Shown piece after piece: positions 26,205-34,939 of a DNA stretch of 64,000 bases. The stretch is from JACMLD01 sp044223995 (GTDB lineage Bacteria > Bacteroidota > Bacteroidia > Chitinophagales > Chitinophagaceae). Position numbers and translations under genes: made by a program. How positions within the stretch are numbered: position 1 is the stretch's first letter; each line of letters begins with the position of its first letter. The notes below the pieces were generated by a model. The model did not search any database and was not told the origin of the DNA. It saw only the letters and a list, made by a program, of their open reading frames with translations. The stretch lies in contig JBGALE010000010.1 of assembly GCA_044223995.1 (NCBI GenBank), positions 77,540 through 141,539 on the forward strand. Direction: 5' to 3'.

Positions 26205-27860
26205 ATGGCAAGCAAAAAGTACAAGATTTTATTAGGCATGATGTGCCTGTTTATGTCAGCTACGTATGCCCAGGTGGGTACGAGCTACGACGTAAGGGAT
26301 TCCTCTCTGATACCGGCCAAGAGACAGCCACAGCACAATGAGTGGCTCAACAACGCATATCCTTTCCCGGCAAAACCACGCAACCAGTGGGAAGTTGGCT
26401 TGAAATTCGGCGTGCCCACCGTATTCGGTGATGTACCTGCTGTTTTCCCAACCTTTGGTGCTGGCGTGCATGTCAGGAAGGCGCTGGGTTATGTATTTTC
26501 ATTAAGGGGACAATTCACCTATGGCGTTGCCAAAGGATTGAACTGGAAACCAAGAACAGCAGGCTTTAGCCAACCGGTTCTTGCAGCCGGCTACGGACTG
26601 GGTGATGTTGTTTATGATAACTACAAATCGACCATTAAAGATTTAGACCTGCAGGGTATAATCACTTTGAATAATATCCGGTTTCATAAAGCGAAAACTG
26701 GTGTAAATATTTATGGCATTGCCGGTTTTGGTGCTACCTGGTTTAAGACAAAAACCAATATTCTGAACTCCAGCGGCGCACGTTATAATTTTAATTCTAT
26801 CGCTGGCGGCGTGTATAAGGATCGTAAGTCAACCAAAAAGGCCCTCAAGAACTTATTGGATGACAGCTATGAGACCGATGCTGAAAATGAATTGGTTTCA
26901 AAAGCCAAATTGGGCAGCAATACACTCGTATTTAACCTCCAGACTGGTATCGGTGTTGCTTTTCGCTTAAGCAACAAATTCAGCCTGGCATTTGAAGATG
27001 TGTTAACACACCCACTCAGAACTGATTTACTGGATGGCCAGCGCTACCAGAATACAGGTGTTCCAGGTGCCAACCAGGTTTTATCTCCTGACTATGATAC
27101 CTACAACTTCTTCTCAGTTGGTCTTAACTACAACATTGGTAATAAGGCTGTTGAACCACTCTGGTGGCTCAACCCGCTTGATTATGCCTACAATGAGCTG
27201 AATGCCCCACGTCACATGAAATTCCCCAAACCAGTTTTGGATGATGCAGATGGCGATGGCGTTACAGACCAGTTTGACCACGAGCCCAATACACCTGCAG
27301 GCTGCCCTGTTGACAGCCATGGTGTAAGCAAGGATACGGATGGTGACGGCGTTCCTGATTGTAAAGACAAGGAACTGATTACGCCAACCCAGTGCCAGCC
27401 TGTTGATGCTGATGGCGTGGGTAAATGTCCTCCTCCGGCTTGTTGCGATGAATTGGGTAAGAAAGTTGATTCTATCATGAAATATGGAGTGAAAGGTCAG
27501 GGTTGTGGAATCGGCGATTTGCCATCAGTTTCATTCGCTAATCGCTCTGTAACACTGAGCAACGATGCGAAGGCAGTACTGGCAAGTGTAGCAGAGAAAA
27601 TGCGCAACAATCCAAATTGTAAAGTAGCCGTTATCGGTTATGGCGAAAGCAGCAAAGCCGCACAGCAGTTGAGCTGGGATCGCGTGAACGCTGTTATCAA
27701 GTACCTGGTTGAAAAAGAAGGTATTAGCGAAGACCGCTTTATCTTTAAATATGGCCAGGGAGAAGGTGATGGCAACACAGTTGACCTGAAAGATGGTACC
27801 GGTGAAGAAGGACCAAACACGGTTCCTGCCCCTCACCCGAACCTGAGAAAGAAAAAGTAA
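26205..27860 (+). CDS. Outer membrane protein with TSP3 linker and degenerate OmpA-like domain
   Basis: A 551-residue protein with a signal peptide (cleavage near TYA-QVG). An N-terminal beta-barrel-like region covers about 60-335 and ends YNFFSVGLNYNIG. A calcium-binding type-3 thrombospondin linker follows (DADGDGVTDQFD and DTDGDGVPDCKD, about 346-390), then a short Cys-rich stretch. The last 110 residues thread like an OmpA domain (NNPNCKVAVIGYG, DRVNAVIKYLVEKEGI). However, the usual GHTD becomes GYGE and the terminal NRRxE is missing, so peptidoglycan binding may be lost. The C-terminus is basic (LRKKK). It is probably an abundant envelope protein with its own promoter and terminator. Confidence 0.8.
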   Translation: MASKKYKILLGMMCLFMSATYAQVGTSYDVRDSSLIPAKRQPQHNEWLNNAYPFPAKPRNQWEVGLKFGVPTVFGDVPAVFPTFGAGVHVRKALGYVFSLRGQFTYGVAKGLNWKPRTAGFSQPVLAAGYGLGDVVYDNYKSTIKDLDLQGIITLNNIRFHKAKTGVNIYGIAGFGATWFKTKTNILNSSGARYNFNSIAGGVYKDRKSTKKALKNLLDDSYETDAENELVSKAKLGSNTLVFNLQTGIGVAFRLSNKFSLAFEDVLTHPLRTDLLDGQRYQNTGVPGANQVLSPDYDTYNFFSVGLNYNIGNKAVEPLWWLNPLDYAYNELNAPRHMKFPKPVLDDADGDGVTDQFDHEPNTPAGCPVDSHGVSKDTDGDGVPDCKDKELITPTQCQPVDADGVGKCPPPACCDELGKKVDSIMKYGVKGQGCGIGDLPSVSFANRSVTLSNDAKAVLASVAEKMRNNPNCKVAVIGYGESSKAAQQLSWDRVNAVIKYLVEKEGISEDRFIFKYGQGEGDGNTVDLKDGTGEEGPNTVPAPHPNLRKKK

Positions 27861-27885
27861 CACACTTTTTGCTCAATAACGATAG

Positions 27886-27914
27886 AAACCCTTCCCTTTT
27901 GGGGAGGGTTTTTA
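27886..27914 (+). terminator. Intrinsic terminator of the TSP3/OmpA-like gene
   Basis: AAACCCTTCCC pairs with GGGGAGGGTTT around a T4 loop, with trailing T residues, 26 bp after the stop codon. Confidence 0.85.
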
Positions 27915-27978
27915 TATTATCATTAACGGCCGCGTTTTGGAGGCCTGATATTTTCCTTCCATTTTTGCCCAAAACCAT

Positions 27979-27986
27979 TAACTTTG
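27979..27986 (+). promoter_or_regulatory. Promoter -7 box of bamD
   Basis: TAACTTTG is a perfect TAnnTTTG box. The bamD ATG at 27996 is only 9 bases beyond it, so the message has almost no leader. The TTG at 27984 lies inside this box and is therefore unlikely to be a start codon. No good -33 TTTG was found at the usual distance. Confidence 0.55.
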
Positions 27987-27995
27987 CCAACCTTT

Positions 27996-28811
27996 ATGAG
28001 GATATTAGCAGCATTCATCATTCTCGGATTTACCATTACAGGGTGTTCAAAATTCAGCAAGATCCAAAAGAGCAAGGATTACGAGTACAAGCTGAAAATG
28101 GCAGACCAGTTTTACGAAAAGAAAAAATACAATTACGCACAGCAGTTGTATGAAGAGTTGTTCCCTGTTTATAAAGGCACCGACAGGTTTGAAGATCTTT
28201 ATTATAAATATGCTTTTTGCACCTATTACCTGAGGGATTACCTGAGTGCAGAAAACCTGTTTAAATCATTTGTAGAAGTATTTCCTAATAGCAAGCATGC
28301 AGAGGAAATGGACTATATGAGGGCTTATACTTTTTACAAACAGTCGCCCAAAGTAGAACTGGATCAAACCAACACTACCAAGGCCATTGGATTTATGCAA
28401 ACATTTATCAATACACATCCCGGTTCGTCAAGATTAAAAGAAGCGGGTGAGATAATTGACAAATGCCGCATTAAACTGGAGCAGAAAGAACTAAAAAGTG
28501 CCGAACTATATTTCAACCTGGGACAGTTTCGGGCAGCAGCTATTGCGTACACGAACCTGATGAATAACTTCCCGGAATCGTTAAAGAGTGATGAGTACAA
28601 ACTGCAGGTGATAAAATCGTATTTTCAATATGCTACGTTGAGCATCGAAGAAAAGAAAGAAGAGCGGTTTGAACAGGTAATAACAGAATGCCACGATTTT
28701 GCGGACCGTTTCCCGGAAAGTAAACTCAGCAAAGAAGCAGAAAAATATTTGACGCTTTCTCAAACCAATATAAAAAATCTTAAAAATGAGCAGACTAAGA
28801 AGACAGCTTAG
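27996..28811 (+). CDS. bamD: Outer membrane assembly lipoprotein BamD
   Basis: A 271-residue lipoprotein (MRILAAFIILGFTITGC, lipidated Cys about 17) with TPR-like helical repeats. It resembles BamD/ComL, the essential partner of BamA in beta-barrel insertion. Conserved helices include YNYAQQLYEELF, YLSAENLFKSF and RAAAIAYTNLMNNFP. An in-frame TTG at 27984 falls in the promoter and is rejected. The 3' end overlaps rpoZ by 26 bases in another frame, which implies translational coupling. bamD-rpoZ-coaBC-porD is a conserved order in this phylum. Confidence 0.9.
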   Translation: MRILAAFIILGFTITGCSKFSKIQKSKDYEYKLKMADQFYEKKKYNYAQQLYEELFPVYKGTDRFEDLYYKYAFCTYYLRDYLSAENLFKSFVEVFPNSKHAEEMDYMRAYTFYKQSPKVELDQTNTTKAIGFMQTFINTHPGSSRLKEAGEIIDKCRIKLEQKELKSAELYFNLGQFRAAAIAYTNLMNNFPESLKSDEYKLQVIKSYFQYATLSIEEKKEERFEQVITECHDFADRFPESKLSKEAEKYLTLSQTNIKNLKNEQTKKTA

Positions 28812-29127
28812 TTCCAACACCACCAATGTTGTGGAAACTAAGAACCTCACTGATATAAAAGCCAAAACAGGTAATTTATATGAGTCTATCGCCATTATTG
28901 CAAAGAGGGCGAACCAGATCAATATAACCCTGAAAGAAGAGTTGCACAATAAGCTGGAAGAGTTTGCAAGCCATACCGACAGCCTGGAAGAAATTCATGA
29001 AAACAAAGAGCAGATTGAAATTTCCAAGGCCTACGAGCGCATGCCCAACCCTGCTTTGCTGGCAACAACAGAGTTTATGGAAGACAAAGTATACCACCGC
29101 AAAAACGAAGACAACCTGTTTAGCTAA
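28786..29127 (+). CDS. rpoZ: DNA-directed RNA polymerase omega subunit
   Basis: A 113-residue RpoZ/Rpb6-type subunit of the diverged Bacteroidota kind. The key helix is GNLYESIAIIAKRANQI, equivalent to 'NRFELVLVAAKRAKQL' in other omega proteins. PNPALLATTEFMEDKVYHR forms the C-terminal part. It helps fold and hold the beta' subunit. It starts 26 bases before the bamD stop and is followed by an intrinsic terminator, so coaBC downstream probably has a separate promoter. Confidence 0.88.
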   Translation: MSRLRRQLSSNTTNVVETKNLTDIKAKTGNLYESIAIIAKRANQINITLKEELHNKLEEFASHTDSLEEIHENKEQIEISKAYERMPNPALLATTEFMEDKVYHRKNEDNLFS

Positions 29128-29153
29128 ATAATACAGGTCTCATATCATTACAG

Positions 29154-29181
29154 GCGACAGATCCATTTCTGTCGCTTTTTC
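29154..29181 (+). terminator. Intrinsic terminator of bamD-rpoZ
   Basis: GCGACAGA (29154-29161) pairs with TCTGTCGC (29168-29175) around a 6-base loop, followed by T5. It ends the bamD-rpoZ message. Confidence 0.88.
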
Positions 29182-29237
29182 ATTTTATTACCACTTGCTA
29201 TTTTCCAGGCATAAATAAAAAAGTATAATTTTAAGGT

Positions 29238-30434
29238 ATGTTACAGGGTAAGAAAATACTGGTAGGCATTACCGGGAGTATTGCCGCCTATAAAGCAATA
29301 TTACTGGTCAGGGAATTGGTTAAATCCGGGGCCGAGGTAAAAGTGGTTATGACCGCGGCCGCAAAAGATTTTGTATCCCCCCTCACCCTATCAACTTTGT
29401 CAAAAAATCCTGTATTAATAGACCTGTTTGCGGAAAACTCCTGGTCCAACCATGTGTTATTGGGCCGTTGGGCCGATGTAATGGTAATTGCCCCTTTAAG
29501 CTGTAATACGCTGGCAAAAATGGCCCATGGAATTTGTGACAACCTGATGCTGGCCACCTACCTGTCCGCTACCTGCCCGGTAGTGGTGGCGCCTGCCATG
29601 GATGAAGATATGTGGCACCACAATACCACCAAATCAAATTTGCAGGTTGTTGAATCAAATGGAGTAAAAGTGATTCCGGTTGAAAAAGGAGAGCTCGCCA
29701 GCGGTCTGTATGGCGATGGCCGGATGGCAGAACCAGCAGCGATTATTTCATTTATAGAACAACATTTTTTTTTAAAGCAAGACCTGGCAGGTAAAAGAGT
29801 GCTGGTATCCGCAGGCCCGACGTACGAGCCCATCGATCCGGTTCGGTATATTGGTAATCATTCCTCGGGCAAAATGGGGATTGCCATCGCGGAAGAACTA
29901 GCCAATCGCGGAGCTAGCGTAGACCTTGTTTTAGGCCCCTCTGCTATTTCACCCCGTCATTCCAACATTATGGTTCATAAAGTAAAGACCGCCGGTGAAA
30001 TGTATGCAGAATGCATTCAGTTGTTTACGCATGCGGATATTGCCGTAATGTCTGCCGCAGTTGCAGATTATACACCATCTGTACCTTCTGGCGAGAAAAT
30101 TAAAAAAGAAGGTGACAGCATCAAGATAGAACTGGTAAAAACAAAGGATATACTTCAATCGCTGGGCCAACATAAAAAAACAGAGCAAGTATTAGTTGGT
30201 TTTGCATTGGAAACAACAAATGAAAAATCGTATGCACTGGAAAAATTACATAACAAAGGTGCGGATATGATTGTGCTAAATTCATTAAATGACGAAGGAG
30301 CTGGCTTTGGCTATGATACCAATAAAATCACCATATTCGAAAAAGGCGGAAAGGAGTTTAGCTATCCTCAAAAAACAAAACAACAAGTTGCAAAAGATAT
30401 CGTTGATAGACTTGTAAACCTGGTGTATGCGTAA
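29238..30434 (+). CDS. coaBC: Bifunctional phosphopantothenoylcysteine decarboxylase / phosphopantothenate-cysteine ligase
   Basis: A 398-residue fusion enzyme making 4'-phosphopantetheine for coenzyme A. The N-terminal CoaC flavoprotein half has GITGSIAAYKA, the active His in SNHVLLG and the substrate-binding PAMDEDMW. The C-terminal CoaB half begins about residue 185 with VLVSAGPTYEPIDPVRYI, GNHSSGKMG and the NSLN element. The downstream PorD-like gene starts 8 bases before this stop codon. Confidence 0.95.
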   Translation: MLQGKKILVGITGSIAAYKAILLVRELVKSGAEVKVVMTAAAKDFVSPLTLSTLSKNPVLIDLFAENSWSNHVLLGRWADVMVIAPLSCNTLAKMAHGICDNLMLATYLSATCPVVVAPAMDEDMWHHNTTKSNLQVVESNGVKVIPVEKGELASGLYGDGRMAEPAAIISFIEQHFFLKQDLAGKRVLVSAGPTYEPIDPVRYIGNHSSGKMGIAIAEELANRGASVDLVLGPSAISPRHSNIMVHKVKTAGEMYAECIQLFTHADIAVMSAAVADYTPSVPSGEKIKKEGDSIKIELVKTKDILQSLGQHKKTEQVLVGFALETTNEKSYALEKLHNKGADMIVLNSLNDEGAGFGYDTNKITIFEKGGKEFSYPQKTKQQVAKDIVDRLVNLVYA

Positions 30435-31350
30435 AGTAATTTTCCTGCTGATATTGTTTATTTCAACAGCCTGCCCTTCAATCTTTGCACAGGAACTGCA
30501 GGCGAAAATTTCTGTCAACTCCAGCAGGGTCAGTTCACAGACAGATAAAAAAGTTTTCCAGACACTCCAAAACGCGCTGAATACATTTCTCAATAACCGC
30601 AAGTGGACAAAGGAAACTTTCCAGGCAAATGAGAAAATCGTCTGCAATTTTTTACTCAATATCAGTGAAGCAAAAGGTGACAATATTTACAGCGCTTCTT
30701 TAACAGTCCAGGCGGCCAGGCCCATCTTCAACTCGGGCTACGACAGCCCGCTGGTCAATTTTATTGATGATGCAGTATTGTTCCGGTATGTAGAATTCCA
30801 GCCGATAGAGTTTAATGAAAACAGGGTATCAGGCACAGACCCGCTGGTATCCAATTTGACTGCAGTGCTGGCATATTATGTAAATATTTTGCTTGGAATG
30901 GATTTCGATTCTTTTTCGCTCAGGGGCGGCGATCCTTATTTCCAGAAAGCCCAGGCCATTGTAAACAATGCACCTGATAGCCGCGACATCGTTGGCTGGC
31001 GCAATTTTGACGGGCAGCGCAACCGGTACTGGCTGATAGACAATTTGACAAACAGTAAATATACCCTGTTGCACGATGCATTGTACAGTTACTATCGATT
31101 GGGGCTTGACAATATGTATGAAAACGAAACCGAAGGCCGTGCTGCGGTTTTAAACACGTTAAATTTTCTCAATAACATTAATACCGAAACACCCAACACC
31201 ATGGGCCTTCAGTTTTTCTTCCAGGGAAAAACAAGGGAACTGGTTGGCGTATTCAAGAAAACCAATCCCGACGAAAAAAGCAGGGCGCTTGAATTACTGT
31301 CCAAACTGGATATTTCCAATGCCAATTTTTACAAGCAGGAATTACGATGA
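30427..31350 (+). CDS. porD: DUF4835 protein, PorD-like T9SS component
   Basis: A 307-residue exported protein (signal peptide MRKVIFLLILFISTACPSIFA-Q). The body matches DUF4835: an N-terminal ELQAKISVNSSRVS strand pair, the NPxxxF-like FNSGYDSPLVNFID segment, and FSLRGGDPYFQKAQAIV. This family is listed as the type IX secretion protein PorD in Porphyromonas; its exact role there is unclear. The start overlaps coaBC by 8 bases and the stop overlaps the next gene by 4 (ATGA). A recN gene, often next in line in relatives, is not present here. Confidence 0.82.
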   Translation: MRKVIFLLILFISTACPSIFAQELQAKISVNSSRVSSQTDKKVFQTLQNALNTFLNNRKWTKETFQANEKIVCNFLLNISEAKGDNIYSASLTVQAARPIFNSGYDSPLVNFIDDAVLFRYVEFQPIEFNENRVSGTDPLVSNLTAVLAYYVNILLGMDFDSFSLRGGDPYFQKAQAIVNNAPDSRDIVGWRNFDGQRNRYWLIDNLTNSKYTLLHDALYSYYRLGLDNMYENETEGRAAVLNTLNFLNNINTETPNTMGLQFFFQGKTRELVGVFKKTNPDEKSRALELLSKLDISNANFYKQELR

Positions 31351-31730
31351 GAATAATTACCATTTTAATGTTACTCGTATTCATGAATTCCTGCAAACAG
31401 GAAAATTCAACTCCCCCCAACCTCATCCCTAAGGCAAAAATGGAAACCATTTTATGGCAGATGATACAGGTAGATCAGTATGCCAGCAATGTTATCGCCA
31501 AAGATTCTACAAAGAACTTACCCGAAGAAAGAATAAAACTGTACAGCAAAGTATTTGAACTAAGTAAAATTACCAGGGAAACCTTCAACAACAGTTACAA
31601 ATACTATCTCGGTCATCCCGACGTCAGTAAAATCATGTTTGATTCCATTTCCGCGCGCGCTTCGCGTCAGCGCTCAGAAGCCTATCGCCCAAAACCTGTT
31701 GAGAAGCCGGGCCCTAAACTGGTAAATTAA
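31347..31730 (+). CDS. DUF4296 lipoprotein
   Basis: A 127-residue predicted lipoprotein (lipobox ending FMNSC, Cys about 16). The helical body begins PKAKMETILWQMIQVDQYA and contains an ETFNNSYKYYLGHPDV motif characteristic of DUF4296, ending in a Pro-rich basic tail. The function is unknown; members are small periplasm-facing lipoproteins widespread in Bacteroidota. Its ATG overlaps the stop of the PorD-like gene, which suggests the two are made together. Confidence 0.78.
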   Translation: MRIITILMLLVFMNSCKQENSTPPNLIPKAKMETILWQMIQVDQYASNVIAKDSTKNLPEERIKLYSKVFELSKITRETFNNSYKYYLGHPDVSKIMFDSISARASRQRSEAYRPKPVEKPGPKLVN

Positions 31731-31784
31731 ATATTTTGGGTGCAGCAGGCTGCTCATTACTTTTACAATTCAAATACTTACTGT

Positions 31785-32480
31785 ATGAATAAAGTGGTGG
31801 CAAATGCGCACGAAGCAATTAAAGACATTGGTGACAATGCAGTAATCATGCTGGGAGGTTTTGGACTTTGCGGCATCCCTGAAAATTGTATCAGCGAGCT
31901 GGTAAAAAAAGGCATAAAAAATCTTACCTGTATATCCAACAATGCCGGTGTAGACGATTTTGGTTTGGGCCTTTTACTCAAAGGAAGGCAAATAAAAAAA
32001 ATGATGAGCTCTTACGTCGGTGAAAACGCCGAATTCGAGCGGCAACTCCTGCAGGGAGAACTTGAAGTGGATTTGATTCCGCAGGGTACCTTGGCCACCA
32101 GGATTCAAATGGCGGGGATGGGCATTCCTGCATTTTATACACCGGCCGGATACGGAACCGAAATTGCTGAAGGAAAAGAAATCCGAAATTTTAACGGAAA
32201 AAATTACCTGATGGAGTTGGCGCTACATGCCCAGTTCTCTATTGTAAAAGCATGGAAAGGCGATACGATGGGCAATCTTCTATTCCGTAAAACAACACGC
32301 AATTTTTCAACGTCCATGGCAAAAGCAGGGGATATAACCATTGCTGAAGTGGAACAATTGGTTCAGCCCGGCGAATTGGACCCGGATGCGATACATGTAC
32401 CAGGGATATATGTACATCGTATTTTCCAGGGAAGCGGTTATGAAAAAAGAATAGAACGAAGAACCGTCCGGATAAAATAG
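31785..32480 (+). CDS. scoA: 3-oxoacid CoA-transferase subunit A
   Basis: A 231-residue alpha subunit of a succinyl-CoA:3-ketoacid (acetoacetate) CoA-transferase. Conserved family segments are MLGGFGLCGIPEN (CoA-binding loop), ISNNAGVDDFGL, PQGTLATRIQMAG and YTPAGYGTEIAEGKE. The frame is open from 31740; ATG 31785 was chosen because MNKVVANAHEAIKDI is the usual N-terminus. The B subunit follows 69 bp downstream. The pair allows growth on or disposal of acetoacetate-type ketoacids. Confidence 0.92.
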   Translation: MNKVVANAHEAIKDIGDNAVIMLGGFGLCGIPENCISELVKKGIKNLTCISNNAGVDDFGLGLLLKGRQIKKMMSSYVGENAEFERQLLQGELEVDLIPQGTLATRIQMAGMGIPAFYTPAGYGTEIAEGKEIRNFNGKNYLMELALHAQFSIVKAWKGDTMGNLLFRKTTRNFSTSMAKAGDITIAEVEQLVQPGELDPDAIHVPGIYVHRIFQGSGYEKRIERRTVRIK

Positions 32481-32549
32481 GCTGTGGCCTACTGTTAGCA
32501 TATAGACCCAATACAACCAACTCATCCAATAATTTCTAACTTTTCTATT

Positions 32550-33206
32550 ATGGCGCTCGATAAATATGGCATAGCAAAACGAATTGCACAGGAATTGAGA
32601 AATGGCATGTATGTGAACCTCGGTATCGGAATACCGACGTTGGTAGCCAATTATATTCCGGCAGCCATGTCCATTATGATGCAAAGTGAAAATGGCATGC
32701 TTGGTATGGGCCCTTATCCTGTTGAAGAGGCAATTGATGCTGATCTTATCAACGCAGGAAAAGAAACTGTAACTGTACTGCCCGGTGGTGTATTTTTCGA
32801 CAGTGCGGAGAGTTTTGGTATGATAAGAGCAGGCAAAGTTGACCTCACTGTCCTGGGTGCAATGGAAGTCAGTGAAACAGGTGATATCGCCAATTGGAAA
32901 ATCCCTGGTAAAATGGTGAAAGGTATGGGCGGCGCCATGGACCTGGTGGCAAGTGCCAGGAACATTATCGTAGCAATGATGCATACCAATCCTAAAGGTG
33001 AATCAAAACTGCTGCATCAATGTACGCTGCCCCTTACCGGTGTAGGTTGTGTTAAAAAGGTAGTGACAGAGTTGGCCGTGTTGGATATTACAGCAGGTGG
33101 ATTCCGGTTGCTGGAGAGGGCCCCTGGTGTATCCGTGGACGAAATAAAAAGTAAAACGGAAGGGAAATTAATTATTGAAGGCGATGTGCCTGAGATGAGC
33201 TTGTAA
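32550..33206 (+). CDS. scoB: 3-oxoacid CoA-transferase subunit B
   Basis: A 218-residue beta subunit that carries the catalytic glutamate in SENGMLGMG (about residue 51), where the acyl-glutamyl and CoA-thioester intermediates form. LGIGIPTLVANY, LPGGVFFDSAESFGMIR and VTELAVLDI are also typical. It is in the same orientation as scoA with a 69-bp gap. It runs toward the minus-strand response regulator, 115 bp away. Confidence 0.93.
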   Translation: MALDKYGIAKRIAQELRNGMYVNLGIGIPTLVANYIPAAMSIMMQSENGMLGMGPYPVEEAIDADLINAGKETVTVLPGGVFFDSAESFGMIRAGKVDLTVLGAMEVSETGDIANWKIPGKMVKGMGGAMDLVASARNIIVAMMHTNPKGESKLLHQCTLPLTGVGCVKKVVTELAVLDITAGGFRLLERAPGVSVDEIKSKTEGKLIIEGDVPEMSL

Positions 33207-33320
33207 TAATATCCTATTTCAAACAAGAAATTTCCAACGATGAAGTTGAGCGCATTCCTAATTTGCCAATCTTTCTTCGGTATTGGTTATTCGATATTCT
33301 CCATTTGATTTTTAGATTCT

Positions 33321-33968
33321 TCAATCAATCAGGTTATTTTTCACTGCAAAAAAAACAAGCCCTGCTGTATTTTTTGCACCGAATCTTTCCATAAGCCTGT
33401 CCTTGATAGCTTCTACAGTGCGGGGGCTCACTTCCAGCTTTTGCGCAATTTCCTGCGCGGTAAACTCCATACAGATATATTTGATCACATCCCGCTCCCG
33501 TTCGCTGATGGTAATTTCGTGTGACAGGCTGGGAGCAACTTTTTGTTTGGAGTGCGATTTTTTGAGCAGTATCCGGTTGACAAAATTGTTGAGGTAATAA
33601 CCTTTAGCCATCACTTCCATAATAGCTTTTTTTATTTCCTGTGGTTCCGCGCTTTTCAGCAGGTAACCATTGGCGCCCACTTCCATCATATGGCTGACAA
33701 ATCGCTCATCCTCGAACATCGTTAGACAAATAATATGGATTTGAGGAAAATGCTTGGCCACATATTTCGTGGCTTCTATGCCGTCTTTGAGCGGCATACG
33801 GAGATCCATCAGTATAACATCGGGGATTTCCTCTCCCGGCAAATTATCAATCAATTCCTGCCCGTTATCGGCTTCCAGGACAAACTTGATGTTTGGATAG
33901 GGGCGCAGGGAAAGGATGACTCCCTTACGAAAAATTTTATGATCGTCGGCTATTGCAACTTTTATCAC
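33321..33968 (-). CDS. NarL/FixJ-type response regulator
   Basis: A 215-residue two-component regulator. The receiver domain (1-125) has the acidic pocket ADDH, phospho-acceptor Asp about 55 in LMDLRMP, Thr/Ser in CLTMFED and Lys in YLLKSAEP. A LuxR helix-turn-helix covers about 148-210 with ISERERDVIKYI, TAQEIAQKLEVSPRTVEAI and AKNTAGLVFF. It lies 91 bp downstream of the histidine kinase gene on the same strand, which is its likely partner. It is paralogous to the two plus-strand regulators at 36.9 and 38.4 kb. Confidence 0.93.
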   Translation of the reverse strand: MIKVAIADDHKIFRKGVILSLRPYPNIKFVLEADNGQELIDNLPGEEIPDVILMDLRMPLKDGIEATKYVAKHFPQIHIICLTMFEDERFVSHMMEVGANGYLLKSAEPQEIKKAIMEVMAKGYYLNNFVNRILLKKSHSKQKVAPSLSHEITISERERDVIKYICMEFTAQEIAQKLEVSPRTVEAIKDRLMERFGAKNTAGLVFFAVKNNLID

Positions 33969-34059
33969 ACCAAAGGGTTTAAGTGATATTGGAAAAATCT
34001 AAATTACAAATTTTAACGGTTGAAAAGCGAAAATCCTTGTTTCAAATCAATTTTCTTTC

Positions 34060-34887
34060 TTACACCTCCACTTCCTTGGATAATTCAATGGTCACTTTAT
34101 AATAGGTTTGAGAAACATCCTTCTCAAAGTAAATGGAACCATGTAGCAATTTCAAACGGCTCTGGATATTTTTTAATCCAAGGCCTACTGGGCTTTTGTT
34201 TAATTTTTCAAAGTCCGACTGAGTCAAACCACGTCCGTCATGGTGAAGCCGGATAAAAAAACGGTCGCCATTGATGTTTTGGGTGACATGGATAAAGCTG
34301 GCATTGCTGTGTTTAAGAATATTATTTACCAATTCCTGTATCACCCTGAATAAAATGAGTTCATCTTCCGGCTTTAGCCTTTCGCGGTAATCATGAAAGC
34401 GGCAACTCGCATTCAGGCTTCCCGATCCGCTGATTTTCTGGAAAAGATCATTGACCGCCGATTCGAGACCAAAATTCTTTAAGGTAGGTGGCATCAGGCT
34501 GTGGGAGATGTTGCGGATAAGCTGGATAGTATCATCTATGATTTGCTTGGCATTGTAAATGCTTTGCAATTGAGTGGTTTTATCGAGATTGACCAGGTTT
34601 TCATTGAGGTATAAGCGGGCAGTGGCCAGCAAGGGGCCTGCATCGTCGTGCAGATCGGCGGCCAGCCGCTGGCGTTCTTCTTCCTGCAGGCGAATAGAAG
34701 CGTTGAGCAGCATGCGCTGCTGCTCCTGTTCCATTTGCTGCAGGGTGGTTTGGTACCGGATAACTTTTCGCTGGTGGAAAATAATAAAAGCTATCAGGCC
34801 CACCACCAGCGTGAGCATGCCTATAGTACCAAAGAACAGCGGCAGCGATATTCCTGACTGGTGAGTATTTACTTGTAATAACAGCAT
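34060..34887 (-). CDS. HisKA_3-type sensor histidine kinase with one membrane helix
   Basis: A 275-residue kinase with a short N-terminus, one membrane helix (about 17-38), a coiled-coil linker, a HisKA_3 dimerisation domain (phospho-His about 80 in LAADLHDDAGPLL) and a HATPase_c domain (N box ELVNNILKHSNA, G box DGRGL, second glycine box GLGLKNI). No periplasmic sensor domain exists, so the input is probably intramembrane or comes from another protein, perhaps the multi-helix membrane protein encoded 52 bp upstream. It fits the NarX/DesK class that pairs with NarL-type regulators such as the one just downstream. Confidence 0.92.
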   Translation of the reverse strand: MLLLQVNTHQSGISLPLFFGTIGMLTLVVGLIAFIIFHQRKVIRYQTTLQQMEQEQQRMLLNASIRLQEEERQRLAADLHDDAGPLLATARLYLNENLVNLDKTTQLQSIYNAKQIIDDTIQLIRNISHSLMPPTLKNFGLESAVNDLFQKISGSGSLNASCRFHDYRERLKPEDELILFRVIQELVNNILKHSNASFIHVTQNINGDRFFIRLHHDGRGLTQSDFEKLNKSPVGLGLKNIQSRLKLLHGSIYFEKDVSQTYYKVTIELSKEVEV

Positions 34888-34939
34888 GTATATTTACAAT
34901 GGTTTGGGGGCATCAGAAAATAATATACAATGGTTCTTC

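Noticed and set aside
27984..27995. TTG start codon for bamD
   Set aside because: The TTG is part of a consensus -7 promoter box; ATG 27996 begins a standard lipoprotein signal.
32307..32984. 225-codon minus-strand frame
   Set aside because: Antisense to scoA/scoB, Cys/His-rich composition typical of a shadow frame.
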